DNA of 64,000 bases from Defluviimonas aquaemixtae (GTDB lineage: Bacteria > Pseudomonadota > Alphaproteobacteria > Rhodobacterales > Rhodobacteraceae): assembly GCF_900302475.1 (NCBI RefSeq), contig NZ_OMOQ01000001.1, positions 868,001 through 932,000 on the forward strand, in the 5' to 3' direction. Position numbers and translations under genes: made by a program. Below the pieces are notes generated by a model. That model was not told where the DNA came from and searched no databases. It was given only the letters and a program-made list of their open reading frames with translations. Shown piece after piece: positions 1-8,742 of the stretch; the first letter of the stretch is position 1; each line of letters starts with the position of its first letter.

Positions 1-1388
1 CGGCGACCGTTCGACTTGGCGCCGTCCTTGGCTTCCTTGGCTTCCTTGGCTTCGTCACGCTCGGGCGCGTCCCGCTCCGGTTTCCGCGCTTGGGGCGCCG
101 CCTCGACGGGAGACATGGCTGCCTCTTCGCCGTGCGGCTTGACCGGTCTGCCCTTGCGATCGTCGCGATCGCGGCCGCGGCCCTTCGCCTTGCCGTCATC
201 CTTGCGCGCCGGTCGCTGGGCGGCCTCGCTGAGCGCGAAATCCTCTGGCGCATTGGCGCGCGGGATCGGCCGTCCGACAAGGCCCTCGATCGCGTCGATG
301 TATTTCTTGTCCGCCGGCACGGCCAGCGTAACGGCCACGCCCTTGCGCCCCGCGCGACCCGTTCGGCCGATGCGGTGCACGTAGTCCTCGGCATGGCTGG
401 GCGCGTCGAAGTTGAAGACGTGGCTGACCGCCGGGATGTCGAGCCCGCGCGCTGCCACGTCCGAGGCGACGAGAAATCGGATCGTGCCGTCGCGGAAGCC
501 GTCGAGCGTGCGCGTCCGTTGGCTCTGGTCGAGATCGCCGTGAATCGGCGCCGCGTTAAAGCCATGGGATTTCATCGACTTGGCGAGAATATCGACCTCG
601 GTCTTGCGATTGCAGAAAAGGATCGCGTTCGTGCAGGCTTCGCCCTCGGCGTTGATGACGGCGCGCAGAAGCTCTCGCTTCTGCTTGGCGCTCTGGTCCT
701 TGCGGGTGGGCGTGATTTCGATCAGCCTCTGCTCGATCGTCTCGGACGTTGTGGCCTGGCGCGCAACCTCGATCCGGGCGGGCGTGTGCAGGAAGGTATT
801 CGTGATGCGCTCGATCTCGGGCGCCATTGTGGCCGAGAAGAAGAGCGTCTGGCGGGTGAACGGGGTGAGCTGGAAGATCCGCTCGATATCCGGGATGAAC
901 CCCATGTCAAGCATCCGGTCGGCCTCGTCCACCACCATGATCTGCACGCCGGTCAAGAGGAGCTTGCCACGCTCGAAATGGTCGAGAAGGCGGCCGGGCG
1001 TTGCGATCAGCACGTCGACGCCGCGGTCAATGAGCTTGTCCTGCTCACCGAAGGATACGCCGCCGATCAGGAGTGCCTTGGTGAGCTTCGTGTGCTTCGC
1101 GTAGGTGTCGAAGTTCTCCGCCACCTGCGCGGCGAGTTCCCGCGTGGGCGCAAGAACCAGCGAACGCGGCATCCGCGCCCGCGCCCGGCCGCGGCCGAGC
1201 AGAGTGATCATAGGCAGGACGAAGCCCGCGGTCTTTCCAGTCCCGGTCTGGGCGATGCCCAGCACGTCGCGGCCTTCTAGCGCCGGCGGAATCGCGCCTT
1301 CCTGGATCGGGGTTGGAGTTTCATAGCCGGCTTCGGCAATGGCTTGCAGGACCTTGGGGTCCAGCTTCAGGTCATTGAATTTTGTCAT
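1..1388 (-). CDS. rhlE: DEAD-box ATP-dependent RNA helicase, RhlE-like (3' end beyond window)
   Basis: The reverse-strand frame opens at an ATG at 1388 and runs off the left edge, giving at least 462 residues. The family unwinds structured RNA during ribosome assembly and RNA decay, using ATP. All core motifs are readable: the Q-motif region with TPIQ, Walker A AQTGTGKT, PTRELA, the DEAD box in VVDEAD, SAT (FSATMA), ARGLD and HRIGRTGRAGR. After the two RecA-like domains (about residues 1-375) comes a low-complexity charged tail with a PKKD/GRDRD-like basic part and three tandem EAK triplets near the window edge. This tail is typical of RhlE-type proteins and probably binds RNA. The C-terminal end and stop codon are not visible. 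The choice of RhlE over other DEAD-box subfamilies is inferred from general similarity. Confidence 0.92.
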   Translation of the reverse strand, partial: MTKFNDLKLDPKVLQAIAEAGYETPTPIQEGAIPPALEGRDVLGIAQTGTGKTAGFVLPMITLLGRGRARARMPRSLVLAPTRELAAQVAENFDTYAKHTKLTKALLIGGVSFGEQDKLIDRGVDVLIATPGRLLDHFERGKLLLTGVQIMVVDEADRMLDMGFIPDIERIFQLTPFTRQTLFFSATMAPEIERITNTFLHTPARIEVARQATTSETIEQRLIEITPTRKDQSAKQKRELLRAVINAEGEACTNAILFCNRKTEVDILAKSMKSHGFNAAPIHGDLDQSQRTRTLDGFRDGTIRFLVASDVAARGLDIPAVSHVFNFDAPSHAEDYVHRIGRTGRAGRKGVAVTLAVPADKKYIDAIEGLVGRPIPRANAPEDFALSEAAQRPARKDDGKAKGRGRDRDDRKGRPVKPHGEEAAMSPVEAAPQARKPERDAPERDEAKEAKEAKDGAKSNGR

Positions 1389-1925
1389 CAGCGTCCATCG
1401 AATGCGGCATCGGGCCGCAAAGTTGAAGGGACGCATAGCCCGGGCGCCCCGGCGATCACCCACCGGATGTGGGTGTGCCCACGTACTGTAATTCCAGCCC
1501 AACGTCAATCAGCGCGCGAATCTCACGCCTGAACAGCGAAACCGCCCGACCTTTCCGAACGAGCGGCGTTTGGCTTGGCGCGTTTCGATTGGCATCTCAG
1601 CGGGTTGCGAGGGTCCGCCGACAGGTCCTGCTTGGACATTGGGAGTTGTGGAAATCTCCGCATAATCTGCTTAAAGATGTGTCATCGTCGGCATGCGGTC
1701 CGCAAAGATTCCGCGCAACAGTCGGCCAATTTGTGCGTGTTCGTCGACAATCGCCCTGTTTCGGTCAGATTTGCGGCTGAACGTCGGATGGCTGTTGGTG
1801 ATGCCGTGCTGGGCGTCCGCAAGGGGCAGATCGACCATCGACGCCCGGCCGCGCGTGCCGACGGCAGGAAAATGACCCCGTCGGGATACCATCGGCGGGG
1901 CGCGAGAGGCAGAAAGGCTAGGCAG
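1389..1925. other. Intergenic stretch without a recognised gene
   Basis: This 537-base gap lies between the divergently transcribed helicase and GT25 genes. Open frames cross it, including a long in-frame extension upstream of the GT25 gene, but their translations are arginine-rich and unlike any family I know. It presumably carries the promoters of both flanking genes. I saw no tRNA, strong hairpin or repeat. By eye the base composition is less GC-rich than the flanking genes. Confidence 0.5.
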
Positions 1926-2750
1926 ATGTTGCCAGTTCACGTTATCAACCTGACCCGCCGTCCGGACCGCCTGGCGGCGATTGCGGTGCAGCTCGACGAC
2001 TTCGGGCTCGCCTGGCACCGGGCCGAGGCGATTGACGCGGCTGAGCGCGGCGCCGACGCGCTGGCACGCGACTTCGGGATCGGCCCGCTGACGCAGAGCT
2101 ACCCGGCGACGCCCGGCGACATGGCGTGCTCGATCTCTCACCGGAAGCTCTGGCAGGAGATCGCGGGCCTGCGGAGCGAGGCGGCGATCGTTCTGGAAGA
2201 CGACGCGACGCTGTCGGAAGATTTCCGGCGCATCGCATCCTGTGACCTTCCGGCCGTAATGCGGCGCCACGGAATGGGGGTGCTGAAGCTCGAATTCTGG
2301 CCTGGCCCGCAGCTCAGCCGCCGTCGCCCCGTCGGCGAGGACCTCGGGCCCATCTCGGGTGCGACGCGGCTATACAGGATGCGGTCATCCTTCCTCGGGA
2401 GCTGTGGCTATGTGATCACGACCGAGGCAGCGCGCCGGTTGCTCTCGGCATTCCGGCATTTGCAGGTACCTGTCGATCATTTTCTCTTCGGCCAGTCGGC
2501 GGGGCTCGGATTCGACGCTTTGCGCCCCGGTTTCCTGAACCCCGCGCCGGTCCTTCACGATGTCGAGCGCTACGGTTCAGACATCAAGGATCAGCGCCCA
2601 TGTGATGCGGACCGCGCGCGCGGCTGGCGCCGCCGACTGCGCGACCATCGCCAGCGCCGTCGCGAGGAGGCGCTTTTGCGCCGCGGCCTCGCCGAGCGTG
2701 TCGAGATGCGCTTTGCCGGCTCGCAGCATGCGGAGGGAACAGTCGGTTGA
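1926..2750 (+). CDS. Glycosyltransferase family 25 (LgtB/LPS beta-galactosyltransferase-like)
   Basis: A 274-aa protein starting at the ATG at 1926. The frame is open further upstream, but the GT25 hallmark N-terminus (PVHVINLTRRPDRL) begins right after this ATG. Other family features are DMACSISHRKLWQEI near residue 68 and the acidic EDDATLS motif near residue 100, matching the catalytic EDD of Glyco_transf_25. Family members add sugars to lipopolysaccharide or other surface glycans, using a nucleotide sugar in the cytoplasm. The C-terminal 60 residues are very arginine-rich (RRLRDHRQRRREE), which suggests membrane or nucleic-acid surface contacts. It stands alone and is not part of an LPS operon here. 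The acceptor is unknown. Confidence 0.85.
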   Translation: MLPVHVINLTRRPDRLAAIAVQLDDFGLAWHRAEAIDAAERGADALARDFGIGPLTQSYPATPGDMACSISHRKLWQEIAGLRSEAAIVLEDDATLSEDFRRIASCDLPAVMRRHGMGVLKLEFWPGPQLSRRRPVGEDLGPISGATRLYRMRSSFLGSCGYVITTEAARRLLSAFRHLQVPVDHFLFGQSAGLGFDALRPGFLNPAPVLHDVERYGSDIKDQRPCDADRARGWRRRLRDHRQRRREEALLRRGLAERVEMRFAGSQHAEGTVG

Positions 2751-2817
2751 CCCCGTGCAGCGCCGGTGATCCAATTCCTCCCGCGACAGGTCAATTCAGC
2801 GGCGGAGGAAACGCGAC

Positions 2818-3243
2818 ATGATCGAAAAGCAAGGATCAGCGATCTGGAAAGGCACTCTGAAGGAGGGTGGCGGCACAATCTCGACGGAAAGCGGTGTGTT
2901 TTCGGGAGTAAACTACACGTTCGCCACTCGGTTCGAGGACAAGAAGGGCACGAACCCAGAGGAACTGATCGGCGCGGCCCATGCCGCCTGCTACTCGATG
3001 TTTCTCGCGGCGCTGATGGGCGGCGAGGATATCCGGCCCGAATCGATCGAGACGACGTCGACGATCTCGCTTGATCCGTCGACCGAAGGCGGGCCGACGG
3101 TGACAAAGGCGCATCTCGCGACGCAGGTCAAGGCGGGTGCGGACGAAGCGAAGATCCGCGAACTCGCGGAGAAAGCGAAGGCGGGCTGCCCGATTTCCAA
3201 GCTTCTGAACGCAGAGATCACGATGGACGTGACGGTGGGCTGA
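2818..3243 (+). CDS. osmC: OsmC family peroxiredoxin
   Basis: A 141-aa protein with an excellent ribosome binding site (GGAGGAAA) ahead of the ATG at 2818. OsmC-type proteins reduce organic hydroperoxides with two redox cysteines. Both are visible: one in AHAACYSMFL (about residue 59) and one in KAGCPISKLL (about residue 123). The conserved N-terminal catalytic Arg region (FATRFE) is also present. The sequence resembles the OsmC subgroup more than Ohr. Its last 26 bases overlap the 3' end of the convergent YiiX-like gene. Function is known for the family; the particular substrate is not. Confidence 0.93.
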   Translation: MIEKQGSAIWKGTLKEGGGTISTESGVFSGVNYTFATRFEDKKGTNPEELIGAAHAACYSMFLAALMGGEDIRPESIETTSTISLDPSTEGGPTVTKAHLATQVKAGADEAKIRELAEKAKAGCPISKLLNAEITMDVTVG

Positions 3244-4024
3244 GATCGGCCGGCTGGCGGCCGGGCCCGGAAAGCCCGCCCGCCGGACTGGCGACCGGAT
3301 CGTCATGGGTCCATTCCAACTGCCGGTAGTCGAAGCCGTCTTCGATCGTCGGTTTGACGATGCGAAAATAGGGCGAGATGTCGAAATCGCGCGGCGTGAA
3401 TAGTGAGTAATGCCGGATGTGCAGGATTTCACGCGTCGCGGCCCCGCTCGCATCCGCGCGGATTTCGGGCAGGATCGGGTAGCGGACACTTTGAAACGCC
3501 TGCGCAATCAGCGTTGAACAAATCGCGCGCGTCGGATCGCCGGATCCGAGTGCCAGCATCCGCCGGCGCCAGCGGTGCGGAACCGGCGGCTCCGGCAGAA
3601 GGTAACGCAGGAGATCAAGCACGTTGCGCAGATCGTAGCTCTTGCCGAGGCTGTCGCGCATGTACGCGATAACGCGCGCGAGGTCGGGTCCGCTCAGACC
3701 CACGGGCCGGCAGATCCGGGTGTTGAGGTGGTCGTAGGTCGACAGCGGAACCGCGCGGACCCCTTCCTGCAGGTCGGCCTCGATCAGTTCGCGCCCGGCC
3801 TCTCCGCCGGCAAAGAAGGCGGCATGTGACCAGGTCGACCGGGTCAGATACTTGATCGCTGAAGAAATCCGGCGGTCACCCTCGACCAGAAGCACGTCGC
3901 CGGGCTGCAGCGCCGCGCAAAGGCTTGCATGGGGGATGACCGAGAAGGCGACATAGCGCCCGGTCTGCTTCTGCAGGTAACGTGCGAGTTGCCGTCCTAT
4001 GGCGGCTTTGATCCCCGTCAGCAT
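3218..4024 (-). CDS. YiiX/YebB-like papain-fold (NlpC/P60-related) cysteine hydrolase
   Basis: A 268-aa protein. The N-terminal half holds QPGDVLLVEGDRRISSAIKYLTRSTWSHAAFFAGG, split here over residues about 41-75. The GDVLL ... WSHAAFF pattern marks the circularly permuted NlpC/P60-papain group (YiiX/YaeF, C92), with the His of SHAAF as a predicted catalytic residue. A candidate nucleophile Cys lies in AICSTLIAQAF (about residue 179). Members act on peptidoglycan-like amides or lipids, but the substrate here is unknown. No signal peptide is evident. The 3' end overlaps osmC by 26 bases tail to tail. Confidence 0.8.
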   Translation of the reverse strand: MLTGIKAAIGRQLARYLQKQTGRYVAFSVIPHASLCAALQPGDVLLVEGDRRISSAIKYLTRSTWSHAAFFAGGEAGRELIEADLQEGVRAVPLSTYDHLNTRICRPVGLSGPDLARVIAYMRDSLGKSYDLRNVLDLLRYLLPEPPVPHRWRRRMLALGSGDPTRAICSTLIAQAFQSVRYPILPEIRADASGAATREILHIRHYSLFTPRDFDISPYFRIVKPTIEDGFDYRQLEWTHDDPVASPAGGLSGPGRQPADLSPPSRPS

Positions 4025-4099
4025 CGCGCCCTCCGCCAGCGTTCACCCGACGGCAGACTAGCGCGGCGCTCCGGCATGGAAAGCCGGCTGACGTGATTG

Positions 4100-5704
4100 T
4101 TACACCATCATTTCCTTCGTCGCGCTGAGCTTAAGCGCCGGATGGTCGCGCTCGATCCGGTCGATGTCCCATTGGAGCCGCGTTAGGTAGACGATGTCGC
4201 CGTCGTGGTCGTGCGCGATGTGGCCCTTGTTGGCGTTGACGAACTTTTCCACGTCCGCCTTCGGGCCGGTGACCCAGCGGGCCGACGTGAATTGTGACTG
4301 CTCGAACCGGACCGGCAGCGAATATTCGATCTCGATCCGGCTCGCCAGCACGTCGAATTGCAGCGGGCCGACGACGCCGACGACGAAGCCCGAGCCGATG
4401 GAGGGTTTGAATACCTTGGCGGCGCCTTCCTCGGCGAACTGCATCAGCGCTTTTTCGAGGTGCTTGGCCTTCATCGGGTCGCCCGCGCGCACGTTCTGCA
4501 ATAGTTCCGGCGCGAAGGAGGGGATGCCCGTGAACTTCAGCGCCTCGCCCTCGGTCAGCGCGTCGCCGATGCGGAGCTGGCCGTGGTTCGGGATGCCGAT
4601 GATGTCGCCGGCCCATGCCTCCTCGGCCAGTTCGCGGTCGGCGGCGAGGAAAAGGACGGGATTCGACACCGCCATCGGCTTCTTGGACCGGACGTGCAGC
4701 AGTTTCATGCCGCGTTCGAAATGGCCCGAGGCCAGGCGGACGAAGGCCACGCGGTCGCGGTGCTTGGGGTCCATGTTTGCCTGGACCTTGAAGACAAAGC
4801 CTGCGACTTTGCCCTCTTCGGGCGCAATCTGGCGTTCGGCGGCGGTCTGCGGCTGCGGCTCCGGCCCGAAATCGCCGATGCCGGACATCAGTTCCTTGAC
4901 GCCGAAGGAGTTGATCGCCGAGCCGAACCAGATCGGCGTCAGGTGGCCTTCCAGGAACGACTTCCGGTCGAAGGCAGGCAGCAGCTCCTTCGCCATTTCT
5001 AGCTCTTCCCGGAGCTTGCTCAACTGCTCGGCGGGCACGTGCTGGGCCAGCTTGGGATCGTCCAGCCCCTCGATCTTGATCGATTCCGCCACACGGTTGC
5101 GGTCGGCGCGATCCATCAGTTCAAGCCGGTCATTGAGGATGTCGTAGCAGCCGAGAAAATCGCGGCCCATGCCGATCGGCCAGGACGCAGGCGTCACGTC
5201 GATGGCGAGGTTTTCTTGGATCTCGTCGATAATTTCGAAGGTGTCGCGCGCCTCGCGGTCCATCTTGTTGCAGAAGGTCAGGATCGGCAGGTCGCGCAGG
5301 CGGCAGACTTCAAAGAGCTTGCGGGTCTGGCTTTCCACGCCCTTCGCGCCGTCGATGACCATGATCGCCGCATCGACCGCCGTGAGCGTCCGGTAGGTAT
5401 CCTCGGAGAAGTCCGAGTGGCCCGGCGTGTCGACAAGGTTGAAGCGGTAGGGGCCGAATTCGAACGACATCGCCGATGCCGAGACGGAAATGCCCCGGTC
5501 CTGTTCGAGCTTCATGAAGTCCGACCGCGTGCGACGCGCTTCGCCTTTTGCCCGGACCTGGCCGGCCATCTGTATCGCGCCGCCGAACAGCAGGAACTTC
5601 TCGGTCAGCGTGGTCTTCCCGGCGTCGGGATGCGAGATGATCGCAAAGGTCCGGCGGCGGGCGATTTCGGCGGGAAGGTCCGGGCGGTTCGACAGGTCTT
5701 TCAT
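4100..5704 (-). CDS. prfC: Peptide chain release factor 3
   Basis: A 534-aa translational GTPase. RF3 releases RF1/RF2 from the ribosome after peptide release. The G1 motif SHPDAGKTTL, the switch II G3 motif DTPGHSDFSEDTYRTL and the G4 NKMD are all present near the N-terminus, followed by the domain II/III sequences normal for RF3. The start is set at 5704 (MKDLSNRP); the open frame continues 12 codons upstream, but those codons are unlike the family. A tandem Usp gene lies upstream on the same strand, 46 bases away. Confidence 0.96.
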   Translation of the reverse strand: MKDLSNRPDLPAEIARRRTFAIISHPDAGKTTLTEKFLLFGGAIQMAGQVRAKGEARRTRSDFMKLEQDRGISVSASAMSFEFGPYRFNLVDTPGHSDFSEDTYRTLTAVDAAIMVIDGAKGVESQTRKLFEVCRLRDLPILTFCNKMDREARDTFEIIDEIQENLAIDVTPASWPIGMGRDFLGCYDILNDRLELMDRADRNRVAESIKIEGLDDPKLAQHVPAEQLSKLREELEMAKELLPAFDRKSFLEGHLTPIWFGSAINSFGVKELMSGIGDFGPEPQPQTAAERQIAPEEGKVAGFVFKVQANMDPKHRDRVAFVRLASGHFERGMKLLHVRSKKPMAVSNPVLFLAADRELAEEAWAGDIIGIPNHGQLRIGDALTEGEALKFTGIPSFAPELLQNVRAGDPMKAKHLEKALMQFAEEGAAKVFKPSIGSGFVVGVVGPLQFDVLASRIEIEYSLPVRFEQSQFTSARWVTGPKADVEKFVNANKGHIAHDHDGDIVYLTRLQWDIDRIERDHPALKLSATKEMMV

Positions 5705-5750
5705 GGCGCGGGATATAGCCGCGCCGCACGGCCGCCGCAATGCCGCGCGC

Positions 5751-6572
5751 TCAATCGGGCCGCGCCAGGATCACATCGGTGGTGACGTTCCGGATGAGGC
5801 TGGTCGCGAAGCTGCCGAGCAAACGGGTCGCGAGGCCCGAGCGGGCGTGGGTTCCGACCGCGACGAGATCGGCGCCATTGGCGCGGATGGCATCCGCGAG
5901 CACGTCGAAGGCGGAGCCCTCGATGATCTCCACCTTTTCCAGAGTGCTTGGCAGCGTTTCGGACTTGCGCCAGTCTCTTTCGGCCGCCTGTGCCTCGCGC
6001 AGGAACGGTGCCTGCGTGTCGCTCGGCATGAGCCCCTTGAACGGGACATGCATCGCGTGAACAGCCCGAAGGCGTGCCTTCGGTGCGACCATCGCCGCAG
6101 CGCGCAGGGCCGCGGCGGAGGCCGGAGAGAAATCGACAGCGCCAACGACGCCGCGATAGGGGCCGCCAGCGGGATTGCGCGCGATCAGTACCGGGCAAGA
6201 GGCCTGCCGCAGCACTCTCTCCATCGTCGTGTTGCGCAATCCGTCCCCGATCGCCCGGATACGGTGGATGCCAAGCACGAGGAGGTCGGCCTGCTCTGCC
6301 TGAGCGAGCGTCGCGATGGCGAGCGAGGGATCGCCCCTCAGGACCCGGCAGCCGGGATCGCCTTTTCCGGACTTGCAGAGCGCCGCGACGATCTGGTCGA
6401 GCGCGATTTCCGCGCCTTTTTCGTAGGCGTCGGCGATATGTTTAGGCAGGTCCTCGTCGACGACTGTTGCGATGAGGAGTCGCGCACCGAGTTCGCGCGC
6501 AAGGTGGATGGCCCGGCCGACGGCACGGTCGCCGCGTTCGGACAGATCGGTCGCAACGAGAATATTCTGCAT
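5751..6572 (-). CDS. Universal stress protein, tandem UspA domains
   Basis: A 273-aa protein with two UspA folds in tandem. The first starts MQNILVATDLSERGDRAV and ends in the nucleotide-binding stretch VLGIHRIRAIGDGLRNTTMERVLRQ. The second starts GVVGAVDFSPAS and ends VAVGTHARSGLATRLLGSFA. The G-x2-R/H-x9-G-S/T type ATP-binding motif is good in both halves, although the first half carries N-T-T-M in place of the usual G-S-V. It probably binds ATP and helps in stress survival; no specific partner can be read from context. prfC follows on the same strand and may be co-transcribed. Confidence 0.9.
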   Translation of the reverse strand: MQNILVATDLSERGDRAVGRAIHLARELGARLLIATVVDEDLPKHIADAYEKGAEIALDQIVAALCKSGKGDPGCRVLRGDPSLAIATLAQAEQADLLVLGIHRIRAIGDGLRNTTMERVLRQASCPVLIARNPAGGPYRGVVGAVDFSPASAAALRAAAMVAPKARLRAVHAMHVPFKGLMPSDTQAPFLREAQAAERDWRKSETLPSTLEKVEIIEGSAFDVLADAIRANGADLVAVGTHARSGLATRLLGSFATSLIRNVTTDVILARPD

Positions 6573-6667
6573 GCTATGCTCCGGTGAGAAGCGGGCGCGC
6601 AGGCCCAGAGATTCAAGCTCGATGCAAATACCCTAGCCGCGCTAGAGAACTCGTGCGTTGAGCCAGA

Positions 6668-7678
6668 TCAAGCCTGATCGCTGCGCCGTAGAAGCGCGTC
6701 GCGCGCCGCCTTGTCCAGCAGGTCGCGTCCCGCCTCGGTGCCGAAATGCTGGTCTTGGCTCAGACCGGGAAATCGCGCCCTGACCTCTTCGGCGAGTTCC
6801 GCCGGCAGGCGGCTCACGGTCGCATCGTTGACCATCAGGCTCTCGGCGGCGATGCCCTCGGCATATATTATCTCGTGACGGTCGAAAACGAGGCTGTAGT
6901 AATCTACGAACCCACCCTCACGCCGCGTGACGGTATCTTCGTCGACAAGATGTTTGGCCTGGACGAGAAGCTCGGCCGTGCCGCCGACGCGCCGATTGCC
7001 GCGCTGGTAGATGAAGACGCGGTGGTGCGGGCTGACGACAAGATCGCTGTCATTGCCGAGCGTACCCGCGCCGATCACGATCGGGGCGAAGGCGCCGAGC
7101 GCGCGCATCGTCGCCTTGCCGATCCACCGGATCTCCTGCGGGCCGTGGTCGCGGGTCAGCACCCGGTCACCGGGTTCCAGCATTTCGATCGTGCGCTGCG
7201 CGCCGCCCGGAAGCGTGATCATCGTGCCAGCCGCGAACGAGACGCAGACCACGTCGGCGATGCGAATCTCGCCGATATCCGCCCGAGCGTCGATCAGCGT
7301 GTAGTCGATCCGCGGTGCGAGCGGCGAGAGCGGCAGCGCGAGACCCGCGCCCGAAGGTCCGTGGCGTGCATAGAGAAGCTCCACCCGGTCGCCATCCGGC
7401 GCCATCAGCGTCAGGACGGACAGAAGCTCGATCACCTCACCCGGGACGCCGATCTCGGAACCCTCCGCGATGTGCTGGCTCTGCGGATCGCCGGGCGTCG
7501 CGACCAGCATCAGCCTGCGCGCACGGGCGTCGGGATCGAGGCGGTAGACATCGCCAGGTTCGCATTCCTCGGCCGCGCCGATCGGATCGCGCAGGTTGGC
7601 GCCGGCCGTCACCCGGATCGCCGCGGCTTCATAGCCGTGGACTGCCTGGGCGGGTGGTGACAGGGTGCGTTCTTGCAT
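6668..7678 (-). CDS. Hint (Hedgehog/intein, Hint_2) domain protein
   Basis: A 336-aa protein. Residues about 1-140 are a variable domain with no recognisable family. Residues about 145-290 form the Hint_2 domain seen often in this group of bacteria: SFAAGTMITLPGG, EMLEPGDRVLTRDHG, IRWIG, VVSPHHRVFI and the downstream HEIIYAEG. In most relatives the fold begins with Cys (CFAAGT), but here that place is Ser147, with a Cys two residues earlier (Cys145). Hint folds catalyse an N-S or N-O acyl shift, and Ser can serve in some inteins. Whether self-cleavage occurs here is unknown. No signal peptide is obvious. The SDR gene diverges from it. Confidence 0.85.
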   Translation of the reverse strand: MQERTLSPPAQAVHGYEAAAIRVTAGANLRDPIGAAEECEPGDVYRLDPDARARRLMLVATPGDPQSQHIAEGSEIGVPGEVIELLSVLTLMAPDGDRVELLYARHGPSGAGLALPLSPLAPRIDYTLIDARADIGEIRIADVVCVSFAAGTMITLPGGAQRTIEMLEPGDRVLTRDHGPQEIRWIGKATMRALGAFAPIVIGAGTLGNDSDLVVSPHHRVFIYQRGNRRVGGTAELLVQAKHLVDEDTVTRREGGFVDYYSLVFDRHEIIYAEGIAAESLMVNDATVSRLPAELAEEVRARFPGLSQDQHFGTEAGRDLLDKAARDALLRRSDQA

Positions 7679-7822
7679 CTCGGTGGCCTGTGCAGACGTG
7701 CCGGCGCGTCGCCGGTCATGCCGGGGCTTATCAAAGCCGCCACTGGCGCGTCAACGCGGCCTGGTCTCTGGTCACGGCAGGAGATTTCTCTATCCTCGCC
7801 ACGAACATTGGGAGGCATCGCG

Positions 7823-8602
7823 ATGGATTTGGGAATTCGGGGCAGGAAGGCGCTGGTCTGCGCGTCATCCAAGGGGCTCGGCCGTGGCTGCGCCGAGGCG
7901 CTGGCGGCGGCGGGTGTTGATCTCGTCATGAACGCGCGCGGCGCGGAGGCGCTGGCGGAAACGGCGGAGGCGATCCGCAGCATGCACGGCGTATCGGTGA
8001 CCGAGGTGGCCGCCGACGTGACGAGCGAGGAAGGCCGGGCCAAGCTGCTGAAGGTAGCGTCGGGCGCCGACATTCTCGTGACCAATGCGGGCGGGCCGCC
8101 GCCCGGCATGTGGACCGACTGGGACCGCGCGGACTTCATCCGCGCCCTCGACGCCAACATGCTTACGCCGATCGCGCTCATGAAGGCGCTCTTGCCAGGG
8201 ATGATGGAAAAGGGCTGGGGAAGGGTGGTCAATATCACCTCGCAGTCGGTGAAATCGCCGATCGCTGTTCTCGGGCTGTCGAATGCGGCGCGCGCCGGCC
8301 TCACCGGCTATGTCGCGGGCACAGCGCGGCAGGTTGCCCCGTCGGGGGTCACGATCAACAACCTCTTGCCCGGCATCCATGCCACCGACCGCGCGAGTTC
8401 GCTTGACGGCAGAGCGGCCGAATCCGAGGGCATCACGATCGAGGAGGCGCGCGCGCGCCGCGCCGCGACGATCCCAGTCCGGCGCTACGGCACGGCCGGC
8501 GAATTCGGCGCGACCTGTGCCTTCCTTTGTTCGGTCCATGCCGGTTTCATCGTCGGCCAGAACATCCTTCTCGACGGCGGGGCGATGAACTCGACGCTTT
8601 GA
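7823..8602 (+). CDS. Atypical SDR (BKR-like group lacking the catalytic Tyr-Lys)
   Basis: A 259-aa Rossmann-fold protein. The start at 7823 is preceded by GGGAGG. The NAD motif is CASSKGLGRG rather than TGxxxGxG, and the active-site region reads ITSQSVKSPIAVLGLSNAARAGL, where the usual YxxxK is replaced by LSNAAR. This matches the known atypical subgroup cd05344, whose members lack the full SDR tetrad, so a different or absent catalytic mechanism is expected. The C-terminal GQNILLDGGAMNS is standard for SDRs. It is annotated elsewhere as a 3-oxoacyl-ACP reductase; I would not assign that activity. Confidence 0.85.
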   Translation: MDLGIRGRKALVCASSKGLGRGCAEALAAAGVDLVMNARGAEALAETAEAIRSMHGVSVTEVAADVTSEEGRAKLLKVASGADILVTNAGGPPPGMWTDWDRADFIRALDANMLTPIALMKALLPGMMEKGWGRVVNITSQSVKSPIAVLGLSNAARAGLTGYVAGTARQVAPSGVTINNLLPGIHATDRASSLDGRAAESEGITIEEARARRAATIPVRRYGTAGEFGATCAFLCSVHAGFIVGQNILLDGGAMNSTL

Positions 8603-8742
8603 CCCAGCACGCTCTTTTTCATTGCCCAAGTACCCTCGGCTGGTCTGCCGAGGCGGATTTGTGGCCGCAACCGGCATGCTTGCGGGCCGCCTCATGGGCT
8701 GCTATCGGGGCAGAAACCCGACGAATTCTATCGGGCAAGAGG

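Noticed and set aside
28..60. Short tandem repeats of nine bases near the left edge, considered as a possible repeat array
   Set aside because: They encode EAK triplets in the tail of the helicase in frame; there are no spacers as in CRISPR.
90..1280. A 396-codon plus-strand frame over the helicase gene
   Set aside because: The opposite strand encodes a complete series of DEAD-box motifs; the plus-strand product has none.
1575..1925. A longer N-terminus for the GT25 gene
   Set aside because: The extra 117 codons have no similarity to the family, and the conserved N-terminal strand starts right after the ATG at 1926.
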